Source: Eubacteriales bacterium
Lineage (GTDB): Bacteria > Bacillota > Clostridia > Lachnospirales > Lachnospiraceae
NCBI GenBank assembly: GCA_030533235.1
Contig: JAUNJN010000016.1
Location: forward strand, 1-44,957
Direction of reading: 5' to 3'
DNA length: 44,957 nt
The translations under genes were made by a program, and so were the position numbers. The notes under the pieces are model-generated. The model saw only the letters and a program-made list of their open reading frames with translations. It was not told the DNA's origin and searched no databases. Shown here one piece after another: positions 16,909 through 25,277 of the stretch. The first letter of the stretch is position 1, and every line of letters begins with the position of its first letter.

Positions 16909-17871
16909 ATGAATTACATCGTTTTTGATCTTGAATGGAATCAGGCAGGCAGTGGATATGAACCAAACCCCAAACTTCCCTTCGAGATAATTGAGATCGG
17001 TGCTGTCAAGATGGACAGCAATTTTAATATTATTGATACGTATTCCAGTATTGTTAAGCCCCGCATATACAAACGCTTACAGCAACATGTCCGGGAAATG
17101 CTAAACTATGATGAAGCTACCTTACGCAAAGGTCGCCCATTTGATATGGTTTGCAGAGAATTTCTTAAATGGTGCGGCGAGGATTATATATTTTGTACCT
17201 GGGGATCCATGGATTTGTACTATCTGCAAAACAATATGGATTTTTACTACATGCGCAAGCTACCATCCCCGCTCAAATATTACAATATCCAACAGATTTA
17301 CGCAGATACGGTAGACAAAGAAGGTTCCATTGTCAAGCTTGAACGCGCTGTCGAATTTTTACAAATTCCGATTGACCGACCGTTCCACAGTGCCGTAAAT
17401 GATGCATACTATACCGGACTTGTACTTGCGGCAAAGCATCCAAAGGACTTAGAGGATCGTTACACCTACGATATCTACAACAACCCAAAGGACAAAGAAA
17501 CTGAAATAATCGCTTATCATAAGCGCTACATGGAACATATTTCCAGAGAATTTCCGGATAAAATACAGGCGATGGATGACCGAGATTTAGTCTCGACCTA
17601 CTGCTACAAATGTAATAAAAAACTATCCAAGAAAATCAAATGGTTTTCAAGCTCTCCAAACTCGTATGTCTGTGTAGGAAAGTGCTGGTCACACGGTTTA
17701 GTAAGCGGAAAAATTAAATTTAAGCAAGCCAAAGACGGCAATGTTTTTGTTATAAAAACAATGCAGCCAACCGACAAAAAAGGCATGGAGCAGGTCAAGG
17801 CAAGACAAAATGAGCTCCGGGTACGACGTCAGGAAAAACGTCACAACAAAAAGATTACATATCCGAATTAG
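16909..17871 (+). CDS. DEDDh-type 3'-5' exonuclease with C-terminal zinc finger
   Basis: A 320-residue member of the DnaQ/RNase T superfamily, closest in style to ERI-1/KapD-like enzymes that trim single-stranded nucleic acid 3' ends. All catalytic positions can be seen: D7 and E9 in VFDLEWN, D102 in WGSMD, and H160 and D165 in FHSAVNDAYYT. After the nuclease domain (about 1-180) comes a helical linker, then a putative zinc-binding element with Cys at about 232, 235, 255 and 259, and a basic C-terminal tail (RRQEKRHNKK) likely to contact nucleic acid. It sits downstream of the coiled-coil membrane protein, probably cotranscribed. The substrate is unknown. Confidence 0.88.
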   Translation: MNYIVFDLEWNQAGSGYEPNPKLPFEIIEIGAVKMDSNFNIIDTYSSIVKPRIYKRLQQHVREMLNYDEATLRKGRPFDMVCREFLKWCGEDYIFCTWGSMDLYYLQNNMDFYYMRKLPSPLKYYNIQQIYADTVDKEGSIVKLERAVEFLQIPIDRPFHSAVNDAYYTGLVLAAKHPKDLEDRYTYDIYNNPKDKETEIIAYHKRYMEHISREFPDKIQAMDDRDLVSTYCYKCNKKLSKKIKWFSSSPNSYVCVGKCWSHGLVSGKIKFKQAKDGNVFVIKTMQPTDKKGMEQVKARQNELRVRRQEKRHNKKITYPN

Positions 17872-17883
17872 TCCGTAATATAA

Positions 17884-17920
17884 AGCAAACAGCCCCTTTT
17901 TATGAAAGGGGCTGTTTGCT
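17884..17920. terminator. Bidirectional terminator overlapping the rsmG stop codon
   Basis: AGCAAACAGCCCC (17884-17896) and GGGGCTGTTTGCT (17908-17920) are perfectly complementary, with T/A tracts in the loop region. It separates the plus-strand exonuclease gene from minus-strand rsmG. The rsmG stop codon (17900-17902) is in its loop, so the hairpin encodes the last rsmG codons. Confidence 0.88.
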
Positions 17921-18622
17921 TGCTGTTCCGGGTTTTCTCGGATAGCTCTTTGGTGTTGGTTTAACTTTTTTTATAAATACAAAGCTACGGTGAATATCAG
18001 AACCCGGAAGTATCAAATGCTTTGTTTCCTTTATGCTTCCGCCAAGTATCGAAACTGCTTTTTTTCCTTGCGCAAGCTCTTCCTCGATTTTGTCCGTTTT
18101 ATAAGGGATAAAATATCCTCCGACCTTAGCAAACGGCATACAATATTCTGCAAGTACCGCCATATTTGCAACCGCCCGCGATACGACAACATCAAAGCCT
18201 TCACGAAGTTTCGCATTTCTTCCGCCTTCCTCGGCCCGTCCATGAATACATTCAACCGGAATTTTTAGTGTCTCCGCTGTTTCCTGTAAAAATCTTACAC
18301 GTTTATTTAAGGAATCAAATAATGTCACCTTTAGATTTGGAAATGCAATCTTAAGAGGAAATCCCGGAAACCCGGCACCTGTTCCGACATCAATTACCGA
18401 CAATTCCTTCTCATAAATATCCGGAAAATATATCGCAACTGCAAGGCTGTCAATAAAATGCTTTAATATGACGTCCTCACGCTCCGTAATCGCCGTAAGA
18501 TTCATCACTTTGTTTTTTTCAACCAACAAATGAAAATACGTATCGAACTGTGCAAGCTGATTTTCTGTTAATATCACCTTACCATCTGTGATACTTGTTA
18601 CATATTCTCTTATTTTTTCCAT
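17900..18622 (-). CDS. rsmG: 16S rRNA (guanine-N7-)-methyltransferase RsmG (GidB)
   Basis: It methylates G527 of 16S rRNA (E. coli numbering) using S-adenosylmethionine; loss gives low-level streptomycin resistance in several bacteria. It has 240 residues. The family signature near the N-terminus is NLTAITERED (41-50), and the SAM loop is DVGTGAGFPG (78-87), followed by VSRAVANM. The C-terminus is extended by a proline/lysine-rich tail (YPRKPGTASKQPLS). It lies 9 bp downstream of mnmG on the minus strand, the usual partnership. Confidence 0.97.
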   Translation of the reverse strand: MEKIREYVTSITDGKVILTENQLAQFDTYFHLLVEKNKVMNLTAITEREDVILKHFIDSLAVAIYFPDIYEKELSVIDVGTGAGFPGFPLKIAFPNLKVTLFDSLNKRVRFLQETAETLKIPVECIHGRAEEGGRNAKLREGFDVVVSRAVANMAVLAEYCMPFAKVGGYFIPYKTDKIEEELAQGKKAVSILGGSIKETKHLILPGSDIHRSFVFIKKVKPTPKSYPRKPGTASKQPLS

Positions 18623-18631
18623 TCAAATCTT

Positions 18632-20572
18632 TTAACCTTCTCTTTGATTTTTAGCAGTCAAATAAATTAACAGTACTGAAACATCTGCCGGCGATACCCC
18701 GGAAATACGGGAAGCCTGACCGATGGAAGTTGGACGAATCGCAGACAGCTTTTGTCTTGCCTCTTTGCGCAAATTCGGAACATCCTCATAATTCAAATCA
18801 TCCGGTATACGTTTCTTTTCCATTTTTCGAAATTGTTCTACCTGCTGTTTTTGTCTGCTGATATATCCATCATATTTAATCGAAATATTAATCTGCTCGA
18901 TCACCTCCGGTGAAAGCTTTGTATCCGGACGTTTAGAATCCAGCTCGGCAATCATTTCATAATCAAGCTCGGGTCTTCGTATCAATTCTGCAAGAGTTGC
19001 AGCAGTTCCGAGGGGAGAACTGTTATGAGCAATTAAAAAATCCTGAACAACCTTTCCTCCTCCGACAACAACCTCGTTCATACGTGCAACCTCTGCTTCA
19101 ATCTGACTGCGCTTCTCACAAAAACATGCGTACCTTTCATCGTCAATGAGTCCAATCTCATGACCAATTTCCGTCAAACGAAGATCCGCGTTGTCCTGAC
19201 GTAACAATAATCGATATTCGGCCCGCGAAGTCATCATACGATATGGCTCGTTTGTCTCCTTTGTCACAAGGTCATCAATCAGCACACCGATATATGCCTG
19301 TGATCGGTCTAACACTAGTGCAGGTTTTTCCTGCAGCTTACGCGCAGCATTAATACCGGCAATAATACCCTGTGCTGCAGCCTCCTCATAGCCGGAGCTT
19401 CCATTGATCTGTCCTGCAAAAAACAAACCATTGATATCGCGCAATTCCAAATTTTCCTTTAGGTTTGTTGCATCAATACAATCATATTCGATTGCATAGG
19501 CGTTACGCACAATCGCAACATGTTCAAGTCCCGGAACCGTACGTATCATCGCATATTGAACATCCTCCGGTAACGAAGATGACATACCTCCCATATACAT
19601 CTCATTTGTAAATTCGCCTTCCGGCTCAATAAACAGCTGATGACGATTTTTATCCGGAAACTTCATGACCTTATCTTCAATGGATGGACAATATCTAGGT
19701 CCCGTTCCTTCGATAAATCCGGAAAACAGCGGTGATCTGTCAATGTTGTCCTTAATAATTTTGTGAGTCTCTTCATTTGTATACGTTAACCAGCATGAAA
19801 TCTGTTCACGCTTGATATCTTCTTCTTTGTTTGTGAAGGAAAAAGGAACAATATGTTCATCTCCCTTTTGTTCTTCCATTTTTGAAAAATCGATTGTTTT
19901 TTTATCTAGACGTGCCGGCGTACCTGTCTTAAATCTACGGATAAAGATACCTGCATCCCTCATAGAATCCGACAAATGATTTGCTGCCATAAGTCCGTTT
20001 GGTCCGGTATGATTAACGACATCTCCGTAAATACATCTTGCCTTTAAGTATGTTCCGGTACAAAGCACAACCGCCTTTGCATAGTAAGTTGCACCGGAAT
20101 ACGTGCGAACACCTCTAATTATTCGTTTTGTTGATGTATGCACACCTTCTGTTGCATCGGAGACTTCTTCAACAATAATCTCCGATACTTCTGCCTGACG
20201 TAATATGAGGTTCTCTGTATTTTGAAGCGTAAGCCGCATCTGCTTTGTATATTCGACCTTATCAGCCTGTGCACGAAGGGAATGTACGGCAGGGCCCTTA
20301 GATACATTTAACATTTTAGATTGAATATAGGTTTTATCGATATTCTTGCCCATCTCGCCGCCCAATGCATCGATTTCTCTTACAAGATGACCCTTTGAAC
20401 TTCCGCCAATATTCGGATTGCAAGGCATCATAGCGACACTGTCCATACTGATTGTAAACAGAATTGTCTTCATGCCAAGACGCGCTGAAGCAAGTGCAGC
20501 CTCACATCCGGCATGACCTGCACCTACAACGACAACATCATAATATTCTTCGATACAAATTTTTTCACTCAT
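18632..20572 (-). CDS. mnmG: tRNA uridine 5-carboxymethylaminomethyl modification enzyme MnmG (GidA)
   Basis: An FAD- and folate-dependent partner of MnmE that installs (carboxymethyl)aminomethyl groups on the wobble uridine of certain tRNAs. From the start at 20572 it is 646 residues, close to family length. The N-terminal FAD-binding loop is [10 protein letters not shown] (17-26), followed by [20 protein letters not shown], a GidA signature. ATG codons at 20575 and 20572 share the site AGGAT. A longer frame to 20620 would begin about at the transcription start of the promoter at 20632-20660 and is unlikely. It is divergent from mnmE, whereas these genes are normally co-oriented. Confidence 0.96.
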   Translation of the reverse strand: MSEKICIEEYYDVVVVGAGHAGCEAALASARLGMKTILFTISMDSVAMMPCNPNIGGSSKGHLVREIDALGGEMGKNIDKTYIQSKMLNVSKGPAVHSLRAQADKVEYTKQMRLTLQNTENLILRQAEVSEIIVEEVSDATEGVHTSTKRIIRGVRTYSGATYYAKAVVLCTGTYLKARCIYGDVVNHTGPNGLMAANHLSDSMRDAGIFIRRFKTGTPARLDKKTIDFSKMEEQKGDEHIVPFSFTNKEEDIKREQISCWLTYTNEETHKIIKDNIDRSPLFSGFIEGTGPRYCPSIEDKVMKFPDKNRHQLFIEPEGEFTNEMYMGGMSSSLPEDVQYAMIRTVPGLEHVAIVRNAYAIEYDCIDATNLKENLELRDINGLFFAGQINGSSGYEEAAAQGIIAGINAARKLQEKPALVLDRSQAYIGVLIDDLVTKETNEPYRMMTSRAEYRLLLRQDNADLRLTEIGHEIGLIDDERYACFCEKRSQIEAEVARMNEVVVGGGKVVQDFLIAHNSSPLGTAATLAELIRRPELDYEMIAELDSKRPDTKLSPEVIEQINISIKYDGYISRQKQQVEQFRKMEKKRIPDDLNYEDVPNLRKEARQKLSAIRPTSIGQASRISGVSPADVSVLLIYLTAKNQREG

Positions 20573-20631
20573 CATTTTATATCCTATCCTGATTTCTTTC
20601 GCATCTGTCGAAACAATCACGAAACGATACT

Positions 20632-20660
20632 ATTATATACTTTAATTTCTTGATACTCAA
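20632..20660 (-). promoter_or_regulatory. Promoter of mnmG-rsmG
   Basis: On the minus strand TTGAGT (20655-20660), a 17-bp spacer and perfect TATAAT (20632-20637). Confidence 0.78.
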
Positions 20661-20690
20661 CCTTAATTTCGGATTTACACACAAAATAAA

Positions 20691-20719
20691 TTGTTCTTTT
20701 CAATCAGATTTGCTATAAT
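20691..20719 (+). promoter_or_regulatory. Promoter of mnmE
   Basis: TTGTTC (20691-20696), a 17-bp spacer and TATAAT (20714-20719) within an extended -10 context TGCTATAAT. It overlaps the 5' part of the longest open frame, which supports the mnmE start at 20751. Confidence 0.8.
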
Positions 20720-20750
20720 CCAAAGCAGAAATGATTATGCGGAGGTTCTT

Positions 20751-22124
20751 ATGAACGATACGATTACAGCAATTGCAACCGGCATGGGAAATTCCGGAAT
20801 CGGAATTATCCGAATCAGTGGAGATCTTGCAATTTCAATTGCTGACAAAATATTTGTACCAAAAAATAAAAACAAATCCATCGCTTCCATGGAAAGCTAT
20901 ACCGCGGCCTTCGGTGTAATTTCTTATGAAGACGAAATCTACGATGAAGCAATTGCACTTGTCATGCGTGCTCCTCATACGTACACCGCTGAGGATGTTG
21001 TTGAACTTGACTGTCACGGAGGTATCATAGCCTTAAAGCGTATTCTTGATTTAGTCATAAAGCTTGGTGCAAGACCGGCCGAACCGGGTGAATTTACCAA
21101 ACGCGCATTTCTAAACGGGCGCATTGATATGTCTCAGGCAGAATCGGTTATGGATCTGATACATTCCCAAAACGAGCTTGCTGCAAAATCTTCCGTTTTA
21201 CAATTAACAGGTGGTCTCAAAACGATCATTACCTCCATGCGGGAACAGCTTTTATATAAAATAGCATACATTGAATCTGCGTTAGACGACCCTGAAAACT
21301 ACTCTTTAGATAGTTTTTCACAGGAATTACAAAACACTGTGGATAACTTGTTGATAACTATTGAAAACCTCATAAAATCAAGCAATAACGGTCGCTTGAT
21401 TCATGAAGGTATCCGAACCGTTATCGTAGGTCGCCCAAACGCAGGTAAATCCTCGGTTCTTAATATGTTATTAGGCGAAAATCGTGCGATTGTAACCGAC
21501 ATTGCAGGTACTACAAGAGATACGTTAGAGGAGCATATTAATATTGATCAAATATCACTAAATATCATAGATACCGCGGGAATTCGCGAAACAGAAGACA
21601 TTATCGAGCGGATTGGTGTGGACAAAGCAATCGATTCCATAGACGATGCAGATTTGATTTTATATATTGTTGACGGTACAACAAATCTTGATGAAAATGA
21701 TTTCCACGTTATGGACAAAATTAAGGAAAAAAAAGTAATTACCCTCATTAACAAAAACGATCAACCATTGATTGTGGATAAGTTGTTAATAACTTCAAGA
21801 ATTACGACCGAAATACTAGAAATTTCAGCCAAAGAAGGGGTTGGAAAAGATGCAATTGGAGAATTATTGAAAAAGATGTTTTTTGACAATGAGTTATCCT
21901 ACAATAATCAAATTTACATCTCCAATATGCGTCACAAATCACTTTTGTATGAAGCTAAAGACAGTTTAAACAAAGTTCTTGAAAGCATTGATCTTGAAAT
22001 GGGAGAAGATTTCTTTACCATCGATTTAATGTCTGCGTATGTCAGTCTCGGTAAAATTATCGGCGAAGAATTAGAAGATGATTTGGTCAATAAAATTTTC
22101 TCTGAATTTTGTATGGGTAAATAA
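20751..22124 (+). CDS. mnmE: tRNA modification GTPase MnmE (TrmE)
   Basis: A 457-residue GTPase acting with MnmG on wobble uridines. The start at 20751 follows GCGGAGG, and the protein then begins MNDTITAIATG as in the family. The N-terminal folate-binding domain is followed by a helical domain, with the G domain inserted: G1 GRPNAGKSS (227-235), G3 DTAG (about 274), G4 NKND (about 334). The C-terminal motif FCMGK carries the conserved cysteine. The gene is oriented opposite to both mnmG and the jag-rpmH group, unlike the usual single-direction cluster. Two perfect DnaA boxes lie inside its coding sequence (21338-21346 and 21773-21781). Confidence 0.96.
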   Translation: MNDTITAIATGMGNSGIGIIRISGDLAISIADKIFVPKNKNKSIASMESYTAAFGVISYEDEIYDEAIALVMRAPHTYTAEDVVELDCHGGIIALKRILDLVIKLGARPAEPGEFTKRAFLNGRIDMSQAESVMDLIHSQNELAAKSSVLQLTGGLKTIITSMREQLLYKIAYIESALDDPENYSLDSFSQELQNTVDNLLITIENLIKSSNNGRLIHEGIRTVIVGRPNAGKSSVLNMLLGENRAIVTDIAGTTRDTLEEHINIDQISLNIIDTAGIRETEDIIERIGVDKAIDSIDDADLILYIVDGTTNLDENDFHVMDKIKEKKVITLINKNDQPLIVDKLLITSRITTEILEISAKEGVGKDAIGELLKKMFFDNELSYNNQIYISNMRHKSLLYEAKDSLNKVLESIDLEMGEDFFTIDLMSAYVSLGKIIGEELEDDLVNKIFSEFCMGK

Positions 22125-22125
22125 T

Positions 22126-22162
22126 AAAAACCACTTAGATTGCATGAATCTAAGTGGTTTTT
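22126..22162. terminator. Bidirectional terminator between mnmE and jag
   Basis: AAAAACCACTTAGAT (22126-22140) and ATCTAAGTGGTTTTT (22148-22162) form a perfect 15-bp stem with a 7-nt loop and T/A tails on both strands. Confidence 0.92.
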
Positions 22163-22179
22163 ATAACTAAAAATTCTGA

Positions 22180-22809
22180 TTAGGAATTTTTCTTTAAGTA
22201 TACGATAACCTTACGATAAGGCTCCTCACCCTCACTTCTTGTTGATACATATGCATCATTTTGAAGTGTCGAATGAATAATTCTTCTTTCATACGGATTC
22301 ATCGGCTCGAGAGTAAACGGACGTCTTGTTCTCTTAACCTTGAATGCAATATTCTTTGCAAGATTCTCAAGCGTATCCTTTCTTCTTGCACGATAATTTT
22401 CCGTATCAAGCTTTACACGAATATAGGACTCGCTCTTTTTATTTACAAATAGGCTGATCAAATACTGAAGTGCATCCAATGTCTGTCCGCGCTTACCGAT
22501 CAAGATACCCATATCAGGACCTGCCACGTCTATATCCATTGCAGATTTTTCTTCATCAAATTCAATCGTAACCTTTGCTTCGATATCCATTGCTCGGAAT
22601 AAATTATCCAAATATTCCTGAATATCATCTAAGAAAGACTCTTTTTTCTTAGCCTTAATAACAGCCGGCTTTGAGCCAATTCCCAAGAATCCTGTACTGC
22701 CTTTATCGATTACTTCATATTCTAATTCTGTACTTGCAACGCCAAGCTCCATTGATGCTGTTGTAATTGCTTCTTCAACTGTCTTAGCCTTGAATTCCCT
22801 GAATTCCAT
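22180..22809 (-). CDS. jag: RNA-binding protein Jag/KhpB (Jag-N, KH, R3H)
   Basis: A 209-residue RNA-binding protein, also called KhpB or EloR in streptococci. There it binds small RNAs with KhpA and affects cell elongation. The N-terminal Jag-N domain (1-52, with STGFLGIGSKPA) is followed by a type II KH domain with GKRG (105-108) and an R3H domain (about 140-206) with ERRIIHSTLQ. AGGTAAGGG-like bases precede the ATG at 22809. It is the last gene of the leftward origin cluster and follows yidC by 15 bp. Confidence 0.95.
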   Translation of the reverse strand: MEFREFKAKTVEEAITTASMELGVASTELEYEVIDKGSTGFLGIGSKPAVIKAKKKESFLDDIQEYLDNLFRAMDIEAKVTIEFDEEKSAMDIDVAGPDMGILIGKRGQTLDALQYLISLFVNKKSESYIRVKLDTENYRARRKDTLENLAKNIAFKVKRTRRPFTLEPMNPYERRIIHSTLQNDAYVSTRSEGEEPYRKVIVYLKKNS

Positions 22810-22824
22810 TAGCCCTTACCTCCA

Positions 22825-24069
22825 TTACTTTTTGTCGTTATTATATCGTTGCATAGCATTTGCCTTCGCAGCAAGACTTCCTGCCTTATATCTTGTTGTT
22901 CCGTTTGAATTGTTCATTGTACTTGATGAATAATTCTTAAGGTTTGCAGATGCAACATTACCGTTTACATGTGCTGAAGAATTATTTTGATTTGCTGCTG
23001 ATTCCTGCATACGCTCCATAAAGGTCTTCTTACCCTTTGCCTTACGCTTTGCAATCTTTTTCGCTGCCTTTGCTTTGCTCTTTTCAACAATCTTATCCAT
23101 ATCTGCTCTCTTAAAGTAAGCAGCAATACTGATGGATGTTAAGAAAGAAACAAGGGAACCCATTGCCCAGTATAAACCGATACCTGCCGGTGCAGTTACA
23201 CTGATGAAGAAAGAGAATATCGGCATGATATTCATGAATGTTTTCATGGACTTCATAGTCGCTGCCTGTTGCGGATCGGAAGGTTCCTGCTGCGGTGTAG
23301 CATGCATACTCAAAAACTGGAATATAAATGATAATACCGGAATAATCATTGCAATTGTAAATGCAAAGCCCGGAGCTGTAGTCAAATTAATTCCAAAGAA
23401 ATCATAACGTTCATTTATTTGTGGAACATATTGATTAATAGCATCAACAATCGGACCCTGATTATTGAACAATTCTGCAAACTTATCCCAAGCAGACTCA
23501 GAAAACTTTGCCAAGACGTCAATAATTGTATCCGGATTTTCCACTGTCAACTTAACTCCGCTTAAAGCCTTTTCTCCGGCCTGAAATTCCTGCAACTTGT
23601 TAAATGCATCCGGATTTTTTGCAATTGCATTGGCGATTGGATTATATAATGCTTTAATATTGTCAATATACGCCGGGATGTTTCTAATAACATTGTACAT
23701 CGCCATAAAGATCGGAAGCTGAATTAATGATCCCAGACAACCTCCTGTCATGCTTGCTCCATACTTTTGCTGAAGCTCGCTTGTCTCTCTTTGCTGAGCC
23801 ATCATCGATTCCTGATCTTTTTTGCCTCTGTATTTTTTTGCTATCTTATTAAGTTCAGGCTGAATCGTTTTGATGATTTCTGATGTCCGCTTCTGTTTAT
23901 ACATATTCGGCACCATAAACAAACGAATTATGAATGTAATTAAAATAATGGAAAATCCTACACTTAAAACTCCAAAATTTTCAAACAATTCATAAATGAA
24001 GTTCATGAGGGCTCCTAAGAGAATTGATATCGGTTTCATAATAAAACCGCCCTGTTTTGTTAAAAACAT
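22825..24069 (-). CDS. yidC: Membrane protein insertase YidC/Oxa1
   Basis: It inserts and folds membrane proteins alone or with SecYEG. The start at 24069 is chosen because GGAGGA lies 4 bp upstream and it avoids overlapping yidD; the open frame extends 17 codons further. The resulting length is 414 residues, long for a gram-positive YidC because of an insert between the first helices and the conserved core (about 120-215). The core begins VGFSIILITFIIRLFMVP, with the family's positively charged groove residue. A very basic segment (about 330-350, KSKAKAAKKIAKRKAKGKK) and an Asn/Ser-rich tail end the protein. No lipobox is visible. Confidence 0.94.
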   Translation of the reverse strand: MFLTKQGGFIMKPISILLGALMNFIYELFENFGVLSVGFSIILITFIIRLFMVPNMYKQKRTSEIIKTIQPELNKIAKKYRGKKDQESMMAQQRETSELQQKYGASMTGGCLGSLIQLPIFMAMYNVIRNIPAYIDNIKALYNPIANAIAKNPDAFNKLQEFQAGEKALSGVKLTVENPDTIIDVLAKFSESAWDKFAELFNNQGPIVDAINQYVPQINERYDFFGINLTTAPGFAFTIAMIIPVLSFIFQFLSMHATPQQEPSDPQQAATMKSMKTFMNIMPIFSFFISVTAPAGIGLYWAMGSLVSFLTSISIAAYFKRADMDKIVEKSKAKAAKKIAKRKAKGKKTFMERMQESAANQNNSSAHVNGNVASANLKNYSSSTMNNSNGTTRYKAGSLAAKANAMQRYNNDKK

Positions 24070-24097
24070 ACTTTCCTCCAAACTAAACTGTTCCTTA

Positions 24098-24310
24098 TTA
24101 TGGTAGCGGATCAAATCCACCCTTTGAAAAAGGATTACATCTTAGAATTCTCCAAACCGTAAGTGCTGTACCTTTGAAAAATCCATATTTTTCATATGCC
24201 TGAAGTGCATATTCGGAACAGGTCGGTACGTATTTGCAACAACCATGTTTTTTCAGAGGAGAAATATTTTTTCGATAAAAACGAATCATAGCCATACACA
24301 CGCGTTTCAT
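24098..24310 (-). CDS. yidD: Membrane protein insertion efficiency factor YidD
   Basis: A 70-residue protein with the invariant YidD features: [10 protein letters not shown], then [21 protein letters not shown] and a C-terminal [14 protein letters not shown]. It helps YidC-dependent insertion at the inner membrane face. It begins 3 bp after rnpA and precedes yidC in the conserved order. Confidence 0.96.
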   Translation of the reverse strand: MKRVCMAMIRFYRKNISPLKKHGCCKYVPTCSEYALQAYEKYGFFKGTALTVWRILRCNPFSKGGFDPLP

Positions 24311-24313
24311 TGT

Positions 24314-24664
24314 CTACTTTTCCTCCGTAAGATTCATCAAATGATGATGCCTTGCCAAATGCAAAAAAGCATCGTTAATTTCCCAATAATTCTTACCCTT
24401 TGCTGCAGGTCTTGCAACAATTACGATGTCATATCCTTTTTTTATTTTACCGAGATTTAACCTATAACTTTCTCTGATTAATCTGGTAATCCGATGTCTG
24501 ACCACACTATTGCCAACTTTTTTACTGACAGAGATTCCGATTCTACTGTATTCTAAGCTGTTGGCCCTTAGATACATCACTAAATATTTATTGGCATACG
24601 ATTCTTTGTGGTTATATACCATGCCAAACTCTCTGCTGTTTTTGAGTGAAACAATGTTTTTCAT
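24314..24664 (-). CDS. rnpA: Ribonuclease P protein component
   Basis: The protein subunit that helps RNase P RNA cut tRNA 5' leaders. The ATG at 24664 gives 116 residues; a GTG at 24676 four codons earlier is the alternative. Family features are SLKNSREFGMVY near the N-terminus and the basic helix SKKVGNSVVRHRITRLIRESYR, where the common RNR motif reads RHR. It follows rpmH and a small attenuator-like hairpin, and is followed by yidD at 3 bp. Confidence 0.95.
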   Translation of the reverse strand: MKNIVSLKNSREFGMVYNHKESYANKYLVMYLRANSLEYSRIGISVSKKVGNSVVRHRITRLIRESYRLNLGKIKKGYDIVIVARPAAKGKNYWEINDAFLHLARHHHLMNLTEEK

Positions 24665-24679
24665 CTTATTCACCACTTA

Positions 24680-24704
24680 AAAAGGTCACAATGACTTGTG
24701 ACCT
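24680..24704 (-). terminator. Attenuator-like hairpin between rpmH and rnpA
   Basis: On the minus strand GGTCACAA-type arms (24684-24691 and 24696-24703) enclose a 4-nt loop and are followed by five T residues. The rpmH stop codon lies in the first arm. Partial termination here would give more rpmH than rnpA mRNA, a ratio known to matter in other bacteria. Confidence 0.65.
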
Positions 24705-24837
24705 ACGCTGATAACTGCTTTCTACCCTTAGCTCTTCTTGCGGCCAAAACTTTTCTTCCATTTGCTGTGCTCATTCTGCTTCTGAAACCGTGAACCTTTG
24801 AACGCTGTCTCTTCTTCGGCTGAAATGTCATTTTCAT
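24703..24837 (-). CDS. rpmH: 50S ribosomal protein L34
   Basis: A 44-residue, strongly basic ribosomal protein with the family sequence beginning [18 protein letters not shown] and the central [14 protein letters not shown]. The start at 24837 is supported by AAGGAGG upstream; 16 extra open codons before it are not typical of L34. It is the first gene of the leftward cluster, driven by the promoter at 24894-24922. Confidence 0.97.
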   Translation of the reverse strand: MKMTFQPKKRQRSKVHGFRSRMSTANGRKVLAARRAKGRKQLSA

Positions 24838-24893
24838 AATGATAATCCTCCTTCTTTCATTAGTTGTCTTTATCCGAAAAGACACCAGTCCAT

Positions 24894-24922
24894 ATTATAT
24901 TGAAAAAACGGCTTATCGTCAA
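24894..24922 (-). promoter_or_regulatory. Promoter of the rpmH-rnpA-yidD-yidC-jag cluster
   Basis: On the minus strand TTGACG (24917-24922), a 17-bp spacer and perfect TATAAT (24894-24899). It lies beside the DnaA boxes of the upstream origin part. Confidence 0.85.
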
Positions 24923-24947
24923 GCATTTCTTTTCGTTTCCTCTATAA

Positions 24948-25103
24948 TTATCCACAGTAAACCATAATCAATTTACATAATGTTATCCACAAATTGTTAT
25001 TAACCTGTGGATAACTAGTCAATTTCATGTGGATTTATTTACTATTTTACGTTTTTCAACACTTTTTACGTTGTGGATAACTTTTCATGAATATTTATTC
25101 ACT
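24948..25103. promoter_or_regulatory. oriC: oriC, upstream DnaA-box region
   Basis: Perfect DnaA boxes: TTATCCACA at 24948-24956 and 24983-24991, and TGTGGATAA (reverse) at 25006-25014 and 25072-25080. A one-mismatch box TTATTCACT is at 25095-25103. The region lies between divergent rpmH and dnaA, as in the bipartite origins of Bacillus-type chromosomes. Bound DnaA may also autoregulate dnaA. Confidence 0.93.
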
Positions 25104-25182
25104 TGACATAAATCACATCACATAATGAAAAGTAACCTTTCTAACACCCTATATGTTTTTTCTCCGTTTTCACGTTATTTTC

Positions 25183-25211
25183 TTGAAAAATAACTGAATT
25201 TATATTATATT
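25183..25211 (+). promoter_or_regulatory. Probable dnaA promoter
   Basis: TTGAAA (25183-25188), a 17-bp spacer and TATATT (25206-25211). It leaves a leader of about 60 nt before the dnaA ATG at 25278. Confidence 0.6.
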
Positions 25212-25277
25212 ATATATGTGTGCGCTTATGCACCGATTACTCTTATTTTTGCATTGTTTTCCTGCATGGAGGAAGTT

